Shown: positions 1 through 10,596, counted from the first letter of the stretch. The stretch is 64,000 nt of DNA from Daphnia carinata (GCF_022539665.2 NC_081337.1:1232239-1296238), one strand, 5' to 3'. A program made the numbers and translations. The notes: generated by a model not told the origin, from the sequence alone.

Positions 1-845
1 TGAACTTAAGCCCCAGCATTTTAGCTACCCGTGATAAGTGGTGAAGTGTCTCTTGAAGTGCTTGGGCTGTATTGGACACTACCGCTAAATCATCGGCGTA
101 GGCTGTAGCCTTGACAATTTTTCCGAAGACTTCGATTACAGGGTTCCTCTCCGACAGAGCTGCTCTAATCAGCTGTTCGGCGGCAAGGTTGAAGGCGGTG
201 CTGCTGAGAGAATCACTTTACCGAACTCCCGCTGAAGGTGATATAGATATAGACTCCTTTCCGACAACGAAGTTCATGATGTTTCCAGAGTATATATAGG
301 AAAGCATGCGTTTCAGATCATTCGGCAGTGGAAGGGAGAGAAACCACTCAAACAGTACCTCATGTGGAACTAAACCAAACGCATTGCACAAATCCAGCCA
401 AGCCATGGACGTGCACTGGCGCTTGCGCTTGGACATTGTTTCTTCCACGGCAGTCTGAAGAAGCTGTGTGTGTTCTTAGATGCCATGAACGCCTAGTAGA
501 AATCCTTTTTGCGCCCGGGATAACCAGCCTAACTCTACTGCGATGGTGGTAATTCCATGGCTAAGGATGCCAGAGTAGATCATGTAGAGTGTAGACAGAA
601 AGGAGATTGGCCTGAAATTAGAAGTCACTGGGGTCGCCTTTTTTGAAAATGGGAACCGTTCGAGATTTCCGCCAAGCACTTGGAATCCCAAACTGCCACA
701 CCTTTTCATAGATAACTTCGAGTAGATGGCCTTGAGGATCGAGGGCTCTTATGTGACGATACTCGATACCGTCAGCTCCCGGGGCAGAATTGGTAGCGCG
801 CCACAGTTTTTGTTCAATTTCCTCCCTGGATGGTGGCCGATTCAA
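1..845 (-). pseudogene. Non-LTR reverse transcriptase, frame-broken
   Basis: RNA-directed DNA polymerase of a non-LTR element, acting by target-primed reverse transcription. Reading right to left, I see the fingers motif APGADGIEYRHIRALD (about 790 to 735), VPIFKKGDPSDF followed in another frame by RPISFLSTLYMIYSGIL (about 660 to 560), the palm aspartate region WLDLCNAFGLVPHEVLF (about 400 to 340) and the catalytic YADD box at 89-100, followed by a hydrophobic thumb-like segment ending MLGLKF. The pieces lie in different frames (breaks near 605, 475 and 220), so at least three frameshifts or stops separate them. The endonuclease and C-terminus lie beyond position 1. Confidence 0.8.
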
Positions 846-850
846 AAAAC

Positions 851-1747
851 TTAACTGATCTTCTGTCGGGCTTGACCAGTTGCAGGCGTCGAAGAGTCGT
901 CTAGCCCTAGTGCATTCTTCTGCCGGCAGATGAGGACGGACGTATGTACGTTGAAGGTGTCGGTCCGCAGCCTCAGTGGTGCCAGTAGAGAGGGAAAACT
1001 TTTCGCCAAGTACCTGCCTAACGGCTCTCCTTGGATAGATGTTGAAGAGCCTTTGAATACGGCTTGCCTCTTCGGGTGTTGACTTTTTCCTTTGACGATC
1101 AATTGACGATCAATAATCCCGCACTTCGAGCATCTCCAAAACTTCTCAAGTCGAAGTGAATGTTTTGTCTCCAGATGGCGCGTCATCGAGTGCATGGTGT
1201 TGCAGTAGCTTGCAAGTGTTACCCAACCACACCTAGGGCACTGAGACGGCACCCCAGGGTAGAACAGGATGAGTTTGTCACCAAATATTTCCGGAATAGG
1301 AAACACTCTGCGAGTAGAACTTCGCCTATCGGAAGACATAGAAAACGCGCCCACTGACCTGAGAGTCAGATCAAGGGAGAACGATGTTGAATTGGCTTCC
1401 CCAGAGCATTTTCTTCCGTGTCTCCCGGCAGTAATGAAATTGTTAAATTCCAGGCGACATTTGGTGCAGAAGAAAACCGGAGTAAGAGCACCTTTCCCAG
1501 GATGCTGAATCTTGAGGTGGTCGAAAAGGTTTTTCTTTCGGTCTTCTCCTGTCCATGGCCCGCTCCCCCTTTTTCCTTTGCAAGAGTGATTTCCACACCG
1601 AATGGATGGAGGGAGAGGTAAAGGAACCCTGACTATGTCTTGTGTTCGTGTTATTGGTATAGGTGTGTGTTTTACAGGGGTTGTCATGCAGTTATTACAG
1701 AATCGGGGAATTAAACAATACATGTAGATGGTGTAGTAATCAATCAT
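851..1747 (-). CDS. N-terminal zinc-finger region of R2/NeSL-like element
   Basis: An open frame of 298 codons on the minus strand. It contains a CCHC/CCHH-like finger around FFCTKCRLEFNNFITAGRHG, a clear C2H2 finger with CPRCGW followed by TRHLETKH, and a third half-finger WRCSKCGI. Such fingers in R2-type proteins bind the DNA target or RNA 5' region. The first ATG (1747) is simply the longest option; the codons before the first finger are not conserved-looking and the true start could be near CMTTPVKHTP. The frame ends about 6 bp from where the RT frame begins, so a single nonsense or frameshift probably separates parts of one protein; the usual Myb segment between fingers and RT is not seen. 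Confidence 0.6.
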   Translation of the reverse strand: MIDYYTIYMYCLIPRFCNNCMTTPVKHTPIPITRTQDIVRVPLPLPPSIRCGNHSCKGKRGSGPWTGEDRKKNLFDHLKIQHPGKGALTPVFFCTKCRLEFNNFITAGRHGRKCSGEANSTSFSLDLTLRSVGAFSMSSDRRSSTRRVFPIPEIFGDKLILFYPGVPSQCPRCGWVTLASYCNTMHSMTRHLETKHSLRLEKFWRCSKCGIIDRQLIVKGKSQHPKRQAVFKGSSTSIQGEPLGRYLAKSFPSLLAPLRLRTDTFNVHTSVLICRQKNALGLDDSSTPATGQARQKIS

Positions 1748-1872
1748 AAGAAATAAATAACTGAATAAGTTAAGGAAGGTATATACAAATCAAAACTCAT
1801 ATCTTGCAATAAAAAATAATATAATTGAAAATCGCGCCACCTTTTGGCAACAGATTGAACTAATTAGTTACA

Positions 1873-2474
1873 AAGTTTTTGTTTTTGTTTTTGTTTTTGT
1901 TTTTGTTTTTGTTTTTGTTTTTGTTTTTGTTTTTGTTTTTGTTTTTGTTTTTGTTTTTGTTTTTGTTTTTGTTTTTGTTTTTGTTTTTGTTTTTGTTTTT
2001 GTTTTTGTTTTTGTTTTTGTTTTTGTTTTTGTTTTTGTTTTTGTTTTTGTTTTTGTTTTTGTTTTTGTTTTTGTTTTTGTTTTTGTTTTTGTTTTTGTTT
2101 TTGTTTTTGTTTTTGGTTTTGTTTTTGTTTTTGTTTTTGTTTTTGTTTTTGTTTTTGTTTTTGTTTTTGTTTTTGTTTTTGTTTTTGTTTTTGTTTTTGT
2201 TTTTGTTTTTGTTTTTGTTTTTGTTTTTGTTTTTGTTTTTGTTTTTGTTTTTTTTTTTGTTTTTGTTTTTGTTTTTGTTTTTGTTTTTGTTTTTGTTTTT
2301 GTTTTTGTTTTTGTTTTTGTTTTTGTTTTTGTTTTTGTTTTTTTTTTTGTTTTTTTTTTTGTTTTTGTTTTTGTTTTTGTTTTTGTTTTTTTTTTTGTTT
2401 TTGTTTTTGTTTTTGTTTTTGTTTTTGTTTTTGTTTTTGTTTTTGTTTTTGTTTTTGTTTTTGTTTTTGTTTTT
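1873..2474. repeat. (TTTTTG)n hexanucleotide microsatellite
   Basis: About 100 consecutive copies of TTTTTG (CAAAAA on the other strand) with very few variants: one GGTTTT copy near 2115 and a handful of units in which G became T, clustered at 2250, 2340-2350 and 2390. Both strands are open for hundreds of codons here only because the period is a multiple of three; no protein is implied. The array sits between the 5' side of the R2-like element and the Gypsy-1 LTR and seems to replace the 5' part of that LTR, since the related LTR at 50551-51179 has only a short T-rich run at the equivalent place. Confidence 0.97.
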
Positions 2475-3272
2475 CTTAATCTCATTTAATAACTATTGTG
2501 AGTGCTTCTTATCGCTTCTTGTGCGACCGACAAGCTCTACTATCTTTATATTTTTCTCCAACGTTTGACATCCTTATTCCATCTTCGCCACAGCGGTGAC
2601 GGTAAGATTGATTTCGCATAACTCTATTTTCTATTTCTGGTTCCCATTTATACCCTATAACTGTGTATTCCTTTGTTATCCATTTGGCCTATTAGAATGA
2701 AATATTGTTACGGAATCGTCGATTAACCGACGATATCAACGAATAGCTTCCGTATCGAGGAAGACCGAGAGGGAATTGTTGAAGACTTAAGGGAGAGTTA
2801 GTTAGTTCATGGTAGTAGAGTGTTGAGTCTGGATGTCCCAAAGAAGTCCCTTGTAATCTTAAAGGTTAAACCTGTATTTCTATTGTTACTATTATTCTAT
2901 TGTATTGTGTTAGTGTTCAGACCGTCCGGGTATTTATGTCGTTGGGACGGACGGTCTGGTGGATCGTGTTATGTTGTTTGTACAGGTCGTCCGGGTATGT
3001 ATGTTGTTGGTACGGACGATCTGGGTATTGTTTCTTGGTTGTACCTGTTCATGGTACTGGTAACCAAGGTGGACAGAGCAGGACGTTGGTCAAGACGTCC
3101 GACTAGGCTCGCTATTTGTTTCTTAGAATTTAAATGCTAAGTAATACAGACAATCAAGAGGACTGAAACGTAACAATATATATGACATTGTGGTAACGCC
3201 TTCCGAGTTCATTTTTTTACTATTTGTGTTAATAACGTAAAGTCATTCTTTCTACAAGAAGAATGCTTTACA
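2475..3272 (+). promoter_or_regulatory. Gypsy-1 LTR (5' side replaced; interrupted by a solo LTR)
   Basis: Sequence from AATAACTATTGTGAG onward matches the solo LTR at 50551-51179 in order: the segment ending in ACGGTAAGA, then TAACTCTATTTT, then TTTGGCCTA, then GACATTGTGGT, CGAGTTC, and finally AGAATGCTTTACA at the end. The match is interrupted by 2706-3175 (a separate insertion). The first ~350 bp of the LTR, where the promoter would be, are missing and replaced by the hexanucleotide array. The LTR ends at TTTACA (3272) and is followed by a primer-binding-type TGGTGGCAGC, which fixes the orientation as a 5' LTR for the plus-strand Gypsy-1. Confidence 0.75.
2706..3175 (+). mobile_element. 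Solo LTR inserted in the Gypsy-1 LTR
   Basis: A 470-bp block begins TGTTACG and ends CGTAACA, a 7-bp perfect inverted terminal repeat of LTR type, and is flanked on both sides by ATAT (2702-2705 and 3176-3179), a 4-bp target duplication as Gypsy elements make. Removing it restores the alignment to the LTR at 50551. No coding sequence is inside. It is what remains after recombination between the two LTRs of a full element. Strand is arbitrary. Confidence 0.8.
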
Positions 3273-3275
3273 TAA

Positions 3276-3293
3276 TGGTGGCAGCAATCTATC
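3276..3293 (+). promoter_or_regulatory. Primer-binding site of Gypsy-1
   Basis: TGGTGGCAGC begins three bases after the LTR end. Retroelements prime minus-strand synthesis from a tRNA 3' end at this position; TGGTGG-type sites recur in this window after the Gypsy-C LTR (52044) and at the Gypsy-B fragment near 13795, which supports the reading. The matching tRNA was not identified. Confidence 0.6.
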
Positions 3294-3528
3294 AAACTCA
3301 CCCACAATGACGAATAATATTTTTGCTTGTAGGCCTAAACTTTCTCGTACCTCTGTATCCGCTACTAAAAGTCCTATTGAGTCAGCTATACAAATTGACG
3401 AAGCTGTAGCCAAATCTATTAATTTTGATAAGACTTCCACTTCAAATCTTGCTGGATCTGATACGTTTACGGGTTGTAAGACTTCGAAAAGGGCAACATA
3501 AGCTATTAGGAAATCTGCTTCTCCTGTT

Positions 3529-6089
3529 TTGAAGCCTAGTGCAATTCCAGATAATTCCCAGTTAAGAAAGTTAAGATCAAACTCTGTGTATGAGTTGGTA
3601 ACGGGAGTTGACCTTTCAAACGTTCGCAAACCACGAGCCCAAAGTAAAGCTAACACCTCGACTGTAAGAAACTCTCCTTCCTTCCTAGCCAAATTAGTGT
3701 TCCAACTTTCACTTAAGAAAACCGCTTCCACAACCTCTTCCCCAACAAACGTTTTTTCGAACACCGTTTCGAGTCTTTTCAAAAAAAGAAGACAACCAAT
3801 GGAAGACCAGCTCAACGTCAGCCTCCAGCATCTGTTTCAAGAGGTCAAGAAGAAAGAGGACAGCATCTTCTAGCTACCGAGCAACCAGCTACCGTTATTA
3901 CTGCTAGCCATCAAGAACCTCAAGGAGAGGGAGAAGGATTTCCAATCGAGCGACCCGAAAATCTGGGATCACCTTGTTGAGTTGATGCGCGACATACAGA
4001 GGAATTACGACGTCGAACAGCCAACACAGACGGATTGGAAACAACCGAAGACGCTTCTGAAGTACCTGACATCCATTAGGGAAGTGAAAGCCAGTGGACC
4101 GATCACGAAGAAGACGAAGAACCCGACGGAGGTAATCGTGACGAAGCTCAAGGAAATTTTCACACGACACGCGAGACAGGTTCTGACTTGCCTGCACGGA
4201 CAAATTTAGAACATAATATACCTGCAAGAGATCACACCAACAGGAAAGCGGGAACTATTCGGGTTCGTTCCAAGACGGGACATAACCGACAGAGACGAGG
4301 ACGGGAGATACGTGGAAATAATCACAGTGGTGAGTGATACATCAATTCATTTGGAAGAGGTCTTGCTGGCGTCGCAACGAACGTTCCTGAAGGAAGTAGC
4401 CAACCTAACGTCATACCTAAAGAAACTACAGTTGATCAGCAATTTGGAGGTGCTACAGCCGGAAATTTTATTCCTTTTGGATAAACTGAACAATTTTCCA
4501 GAAGCCAACAACCCATTTTTCGCACAGCAGGCGAGCGACGTCAAGCCAATAATCACGCAAACGGAAATAAGATTGAGACAATCGCTGACATTCATACAAA
4601 CGAGACCAACACAGCAGCAAAGCACGCTAAGCCAACAAACATCGCCCCTGTCGAGAAGCATTCTGAAGAGGAGACGGACACGCAGAAGATAACATCGTTC
4701 CAATCAGTCACACACTCTACACTGTCCTCGAGCCCACCCATTCAGCCAATCGGATATAACGCTAGAGAATCTAAGGCAATTACGAACGACATTTCAGAAC
4801 ACCCTCAGAATCCACAGGGAAGAACTTTAAGTTTTTCCAGATTTAATCTAAACATGGCGGAAGGTTTATCTCCTTCAAGAGCGGCAACGGTCAATGATTT
4901 GAACGATTTCCAAAATAATCAACACACCTTTTCCCGTTTACAGCTACTTCCTTCTTTTTCTGGAAATCCCCTTGCACGTTTTGACTCCTGGTTAAAATCT
5001 TTCGAAAGTATTGTAGATGGCTCAGGTTGGTCAGAAGAGAAAACTATCCAGATGTTCAGGGCCAAATTAGTAGACAAAGCTTTCTCGGTTATTCAGGCAA
5101 TTTTAAAAGCTCATCCGCATGTTTATGCTTTAATTAAAGAAGCTATACTTGATAATTTCATGGGGACGAAAATGCAGATCTTTATCAAAAGAAAATTAAT
5201 AAAGCTAAGCGTAAGCCAGGGGAAAAGAACAGAGAATATGCCCATCGATTGCAGGAAATCTTTAAACGCGCGTATCCTATAGGCTATTCGGAAGCATCGT
5301 TTGCTATAATCCTTATGCAAAAATGTATAGAGGGATTAGATTCCAAATTACAATTGAAAGTTAAATAGAAAAGCATTCAAGAATTTCAATGATCTTATTG
5401 CTGCAACACGAGTGTATGCATTGCGACTGGAAGCCATGGAAACGGATATGGAAAAACACGATTTTATTAGGGCAGTGACTGAGCCGTCTCACACCAAGGA
5501 CGCAGAATTAAAAGAACTCAAAGAAATACTAAGGGGGCAAATAGAATTCGCCAATAATGCCGTAGGAAATATTAGACAGGAAAGCAAACAAGTAGATGAC
5601 CCTAAAACTGAGAAGGGGGAAATCAAGAGCGCCCTTCTCGAGCTAACGCAAGCGGTACGGCAATTGCAATTTGATAAAAAAGATAACGTGTCGAGTGCAC
5701 CCTATAAGAAACAGGTTTCGTTCCAAGCTAGTAACAGTAACCAGAATAGAAATTGGAGACCTCCTTCGCAGGTTAATACTTACAACGGCGCACAATCTTG
5801 CAATAAATTTCCAAATAGGCCTACAGCTCCTAGACCCTCTTTTTCAAAACCAGCTGGGGACTATAACTATAGGCCTACATCGCCACACCTGACTTGCAAT
5901 TTTTGTGGAATTCGGGTTCATTCTCAGGTTGATTGTCGTAAATATCAACGGCAAAGTTTGGAACAAGCTCAGCCACCAATATGCTATGCATGTCGGGAAA
6001 TTGGCCATAAATCAAACAACTGTCCAAAGGCAAAAAACCCGAATAGGCCTAACATTCCAGGTCCTCCTCCGCGTCAGGGAAACCAATAG
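3529..6089 (+). pseudogene. gag: Gypsy-1 gag, decayed
   Basis: Structural protein of the retrotransposon particle. The best-preserved core starts at the ATG at 4854 (LPSFSGNPLARFDSWLKSFE, a gypsy-type capsid N-terminus). In the same frame upstream, from about 3850 to 4850, there is a polar E/T/N/R-rich stretch interrupted by only a few stops (for example near 4076 and 4332), which I read as an N-terminal disordered extension. A frameshift around 5220 moves the frame, and another near 5380 leads to 5412-6089. That part holds a coiled coil (KELKEILRGQIEFANNAVGN) and two zinc knuckles, CNFCGIRVHSQVDC and CYACREIGHKSNNC, which bind genomic RNA. The window between 3307 and 3850 has no clear protein. 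Confidence 0.75.
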
Positions 6090-6149
6090 GTATCAACTGT
6101 AACGTCAGTTGATAGGGAGCCTCCGTTTAATTCCCGACAAGTCGCAAAA

Positions 6150-7935
6150 TTAACAACTATAACAAATGAATCGACACCGAGAATTCCGTTGAAAATTTTT
6201 CAGTTCCCATTTCAAGCATTATTCGATACAGGCGCGTCTAAAAGTATTATTCACGAGAGATTATTTAGGAAGTTACCCCAAAAAGGTCAAGTGATCTGCA
6301 GTCAACTTGATTTTGATTAATACGATGTAGGGGAGAAAAAAATAACATACGCTGGGAAGAGTTACTTTACCCGTACGATACGGAGAGTCAGTTTTGAAAC
6401 AGGAGTTTATTGTTACAAATGGTGTTTCTGAGGACTGTCTCCTTGGATGGGACGCAATCCAGAAACACGGATTTCGCCTTGATGGAGAAGCCAAGAGTAT
6501 TTATTTAGCAAGAGATAGGCTGGGATCAGCTATTTCTAGCATACCAGACATGGCAATTACAACGGTCAAAAAGACGACGTTATCTCGTCAGACGTCGCTA
6601 GTAATTGCAACGCAAATGAAAGGGTCATTTCCGTTTGTTCCACCTAATACACCTTTTATATTTACCCCAGCAGAAGATTTGCCGGTATGCGTTTTTATTG
6701 AGGAGTTTGTTGGAAATGTATCGGGAGATATATATATTAACATATAACATCCTGGTTAAAAATCATTCGTTAAATCAAGTTAAAATTCCTAGGGACACTA
6801 AGTTAGGTGGCATCTAAATTACTACTCGAGTGATTGGGAAAATTGCTTTAAGTAAAGTTGAGGACAGGCCTAACGCAGTAAAAGAGCCTATTGTAATTCC
6901 GGAAGTCGACCATGAATTTCAAACACAGCTCGCTACATTATTAAATGACTTTCACGACTTGTTCGCTGCAAAAGATTCAGAATTAGGCAACACAGATCTC
7001 ATAAAACATACAATTGATACACAAGGACGAGGCCCTATTCGACAACGCCCTTACAGAGTTACAAATAATCAAAGACAATTATTGGAGGATGAAATACAAG
7101 AAATGCTCAATGCAGGCGTAATTCGGTATTCGCATTCGTCATGGGCTTCACCTGTGGTTTTCGTTGAGAAGAAAAGTGGAGAAGTCAGATTTTGCGTAGA
7201 TTATCGAAAATTAGATAGTATCACAAAGAAAGATTCGTTTCCTATGCCAAGGATAGATGAAACATTGGATAAATTGTATGGGAAGAAATTTTTCACTACT
7301 CTCGATTTAGCTTCTGGTTATTGGCCAATTCAGGTAGATGAGCCAGCTATTGAAAAAACAGCATTTGTTGTAGAAAATAATCTTTACTAATTGAAGCGTA
7401 TGGCATTTGGCTTGTGCACTGCACCTGCTACCTTTCAAAGACTAATGAATTATGTACTGAAATACGTTTTGGGAAGTAAGGCATTAGTTTATTTGGATGA
7501 TGTGATAATCTTTTCCGATAATTTCGAGGAACATTTGAGGGATATTCGGGAAATTTTTCAATTGCTAAAGGATACAAATTTAAAATTAAAACTTAAAAAA
7601 TGCCAGTTTATTAAACAATCGGTAAATTGTTTAGGCCATGTTATTTCGACCGAAGGGATTAAGCCAGACCCAGAGAAAATCGATAAAATAGTGAATTATA
7701 ATACACCTTCTTCTGTAGACGAAGTGAGATCATTTTTGGGATTAGTCGGATATTATAGAAGATTTATTCAAAATTTTGGATCAATAGCGATGCCATTGAC
7801 CAGATTAACTCATAAGGACCTTAGCAAAAACCTTTTGTTTGGGGTACTAAGGAACAAGCTGCCTTTGAAAAATTGCGAACCTCTCTAGTATTAGTTTACC
7901 CAATTTCAATGAAAAATTTTTACTTTTCACAGACG
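6150..7935 (+). pseudogene. pol: Gypsy-1 pol: protease, reverse transcriptase, start of RNase H
   Basis: The aspartic protease active site FDTGASKSIIHERLF lies at about 6218-6262, then the frame is lost and resumes with EFIVTNGVSEDCLLGWDAI, the usual C-terminal protease segment. The reverse transcriptase begins near 6960 and shows YRVTNNQRQLLEDEIQEML, SWASPVVFVEKKSGEVRFCV, LDLASGYW (motif A aspartate) and the catalytic box YLDD near 7490. An in-frame TAA (7388-7390) falls between NNLY and KRMAFGL, and is the only break inside RT. A frameshift near 7835 precedes the RNase H start, which reaches the first LFTD aspartate motif and is then cut by the Tc1 element. Confidence 0.88.
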
Positions 7936-7937
7936 TA

Positions 7938-9770
7938 CAGTACCCACCAAATTATTAGGCACACCTCCCCCATTTACGTGTATTCTTATGGCGCTACGGT
8001 GTTTTTTAAACTCCCATTGCTATATAATGGATACAGCTAGATTTTTTAAAAAATTTTTGCCGATCAGATTAGGTCGTGATCTACAATTCACTAACACTTA
8101 GTTTTTTTGTAAAACTTACCGCTAAGGCTGTAGGTCCTCGTTCACGAAATAGGCACACCCGGTTTTTCCCCATAAGCGTAATGCTAAGACTAGGTTTTTT
8201 AAAATTTTAAATAAAATACTTAGAGTTTAGCTAAAAAAATTCTTTTTTCCCAAAAGATATAGCATTCCTTACTTAATTTAGATTTGATGTTATTTTTTCA
8301 AAAATAAATTTTCTCAATACCCCTCCCTATCCCTTGAAGTTAACTCTCTTTTCATTTTTTGGACGGAAAGTGTAGTTCACACTTGGTCACCAGAGGCGCT
8401 GCAATGCACCTTTTTGCCGTTAATGTTTGAAATTGGGAGGGGGGGTGTTTAAAAAACATAACGGCTATCAATAAGAGCAGACGAAGTTTTATTCACTCTT
8501 TATTGTTTATTTGTTTATTAAGAATTCTTAGAAAGAAAATAAATATCACAAAGAATTTAGATCCTGTGTTAAATGCATGGTGTTCAAGCAATAAAAAAAT
8601 TAATATCTAGTATGGCCACCCTTGGCTAAAATTACTGCTTTACAAGGATCTTGCATTGTGTCGATGTATTTCTGCAAAAGCTCAGGTGTTATTTGATGCC
8701 ACGCGTTTTCTAATTCTCTCCATATCGTACGCTTGGTTATTTTATGAGATTCTTCCAATCTTGATTTTACGAAATCCCAAACTTGCTCAATTGGGTTAAG
8801 GTCCGGGCTTTGTGGTGGCCAAATCATTCTTTTTAAAATTCCTTTTTAACGAACGCTATAAAAGTCAATTTTTATTCCAAAAATACGAAAGAATCAATCA
8901 ATACCTAATTTTTCTTTTTTGTCTAAATAAGAGCGACACAGACTAGAAGAATGCTTGGGATCATTATCTTCCTGAAAGGTGAACCCTTCTCCAAGCAAAG
9001 AGACACCACCGGGAACTGCCTAAGAATTTAAAAATTAGATAACTGTCACAGAAATATTTAACTTCATAAATACTTTGCGAATAAGAATTTGATGGTAGGT
9101 TTCTTTTGTCATCTTTCCTTCAATTTCATGCAAAGGTAGAGCTCCCTTTGATGATATTGCCCCCCAACACATAACAGAACCCCCGCCAAACTTTACTGTA
9201 GGAACAAAACATTCTTTTCTAAAGCGTTCGTCCAATTTCCGTCTAACAAACGTGCCCCTGTGAGAGCCGAAAATTTCTATTTTTGTTTCATCGGTAAACA
9301 ACACTTTACTCCATTGGCTGACTGTCCATTGAACATGTTCCTTCGCAAATTTTAAACGCTTCTCAATGTTGGCTTTCCGAAGTAAAGGTTTTTTGCAGGC
9401 CACTCGTCCATTGATACCACTATTAATTAAAGATCTTCTGACTGTTGACAACGAGACGGGTGAATCGACAGCAAGATTGATTTCTTCCGCTAACACTGGC
9501 AATGTCTTACGCCGATCTCTTTTAGATAAAATGTGCAAATTCCGTTCAGTTGTCGTAGAAATTTTTGGCTTTTTATTGTATTTTCTTTTCCGGACTAAGT
9601 TAACTTCTTCAGATTTTAAACGGTCCACTACACGTTTGACAGCTGTTGCACTGCGGCCCAAAGTTTTAGCAATATCACGGAGACTGGAACCACCTTGTCA
9701 CATGTCAATAATTTTATATTTCTCTAGCACTGTTAAATCACTGGCTCTACCCATTTTAATTCCGATATGA
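7938..9770 (-). mobile_element. Tc1/mariner transposon inserted in Gypsy-1
   Basis: The left end CAGTACCCACCAAATTATTA, preceded by the target TA, resembles Tc1-type termini (CAGT...AAAT...GGCACACC). A Tc1 transposase lies on the minus strand. No inverse of the left end is found to the right of the transposase start (9754), and the Gypsy-1 frame does not resume there, so the right end is deleted; the right boundary is approximate. A second copy of the TAGGCACACC segment sits inside at about 8140-8150. The 8160-8590 stretch is non-coding element DNA. Confidence 0.8.
8600..9754 (-). pseudogene. Tc1-like DD34E transposase, broken
   Basis: Cut-and-paste transposase. The natural start is the ATG at 9754 (MGRASDLTVLEKYKII), after which a TGA at about 9700 interrupts the N-terminal helix-turn-helix. 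The frame from 9661 has the second HTH (TLPVLAEEINL...SLSTVRRSLINSGI), the first catalytic aspartate in LFTDETKIEIFG, and the GGGSVMCWGAIS motif typical of Tc1. The frame is lost near 9035; the second aspartate follows in another frame as FQEDNDPKHSSS (about 8970-8935), then a stop near 8900, and the final glutamate in WPPQSPDLNPIEQVWDF at about 8820-8770. All three catalytic acids are present, but two nonsense codons and at least one indel remain. The C-terminus ends at 8600. Confidence 0.88.
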
Positions 9771-10054
9771 ATTTACAAGATTCTGAACATTGCACGAAGG
9801 ACACGCCAGAAATGTGTCCGCCAATCGAAATACAACCTGAAACTTAGCATGAAAATTTGAAAAAGGATGATCATGAAACAGTCGCGAACACCGGACGTCC
9901 ACAAAGGAATCGCAGAAAACCTATTCGATACACCGCTGGATTTTAATTTGAAACTTTTCGTCTTTGCTGTAATTATGGAAAGAAGGGACCATATAAGCTC
10001 ACGACACATAGTGGCAGATATTCAACAGTTCGTATTTGTTGGTTTTGTTCTAAC

Positions 10055-10596
10055 ATGGACTCCGAAGACACGGTTGAATTGAACGTGTGGGACGTCGCTC
10101 AAAACATTGAAGTGGCGACGACATCGCAATCGCTCATCGAAAAGGAAGAACCGGCAAACAAACGACGTAAGCTCGAAGAAGGAGAGTTGGAAAGCACCGA
10201 TGAGGAAGCTAAAAAGAATTGGAAAAGGCCATCGACGAGTGGGTGCACCAACCCACATTTACCAAGGAAGAACAAAAGAAGCGAGACGACGACATGGAAA
10301 GGTACTACGTGATCTGGGATAACTACAGGAGCCCAGGACCCCATTCTGAGGATTCGGATCAGGAACACGCCTGGCGTAAGGAGAAGAGGCGCTTCAACAG
10401 GGAGATGAGGAGGAGAACAAGGGATATGGCCGAAGAGCTCCAGGTACACATTCGTCAAGAGAACTGGAAGAAAGCAGTGATGAAACTAAAAAGAATTCTG
10501 GATCTGGACCCAGAAAATAGGAGCCCACCTCTCTATGGATGGTTCCCTGAGGATTGGAATCCAGATTATCGCTGGCGATTCTGCAAAAAGGATTGA
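10055..10596 (+). pseudogene. Unrecognised small acidic/basic gene, one frameshift (copy 1)
   Basis: I do not recognise this protein. From the ATG at 10055 (MDSEDTVELNVWDVAQNIEV) an acidic region with a nuclear-signal-like NKRRK runs to about 10212, where a one-base shift moves to the frame of 10219-10596. That part is highly charged, then has an NWKKAVMKLKRILDLDPENR segment resembling half of a tetratricopeptide repeat, and closes with a tryptophan-rich tail (YGWFPEDWNPDYRW) and a stop. Without the shift the product would be about 180 residues. There is no intron. The homologous second copy at 10884 argues that the reading is real. Its relation to a host gene or an element is unknown; the frameshift could also be an assembly error. 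Confidence 0.5.

Larger units (their letters stand above)
1..1747 (-). mobile_element. R2/NeSL-type non-LTR retrotransposon, truncated by window edge
   Basis: The minus strand carries, in order, an N-terminal zinc-finger region (1747 to 851) and a non-LTR reverse transcriptase (845 to 1). Zinc fingers placed directly ahead of the reverse transcriptase in one transcript unit is the plan of R2/NeSL-type elements, which use a restriction-like endonuclease; that C-terminal part lies outside the window. No target-site junction is visible, and the 5' side borders about 120 bp of AT-rich DNA and then the (TTTTTG)n array. The RT frame is broken several times, so this copy is inactive. Clade assignment is from domain order only; a CRE- or Hero-type element is possible. 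Confidence 0.65.
2475..7935 (+). mobile_element. Gypsy-1: Ty3/Gypsy retrotransposon, 3' half lost
   Basis: LTR, primer-binding site, gag with two zinc knuckles, protease, reverse transcriptase and the beginning of RNase H lie in canonical Ty3/Gypsy order on the plus strand. The copy stops at a Tc1 insertion (TA at 7936-7937) and the rest of RNase H, integrase and 3' LTR are not found on its far side, so a deletion followed or accompanied the insertion. Multiple stops and frameshifts in gag and one in RT make it inactive. A solo LTR of the same family lies at 50551-51179. Confidence 0.85.

Noticed and set aside
1868-2568. Long open frames of alternating Lys-Thr (minus) and Phe-Leu (plus), over 200 codons each
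   Set aside because: They are produced by the hexanucleotide repeat, whose period keeps all frames open; no protein-like composition.
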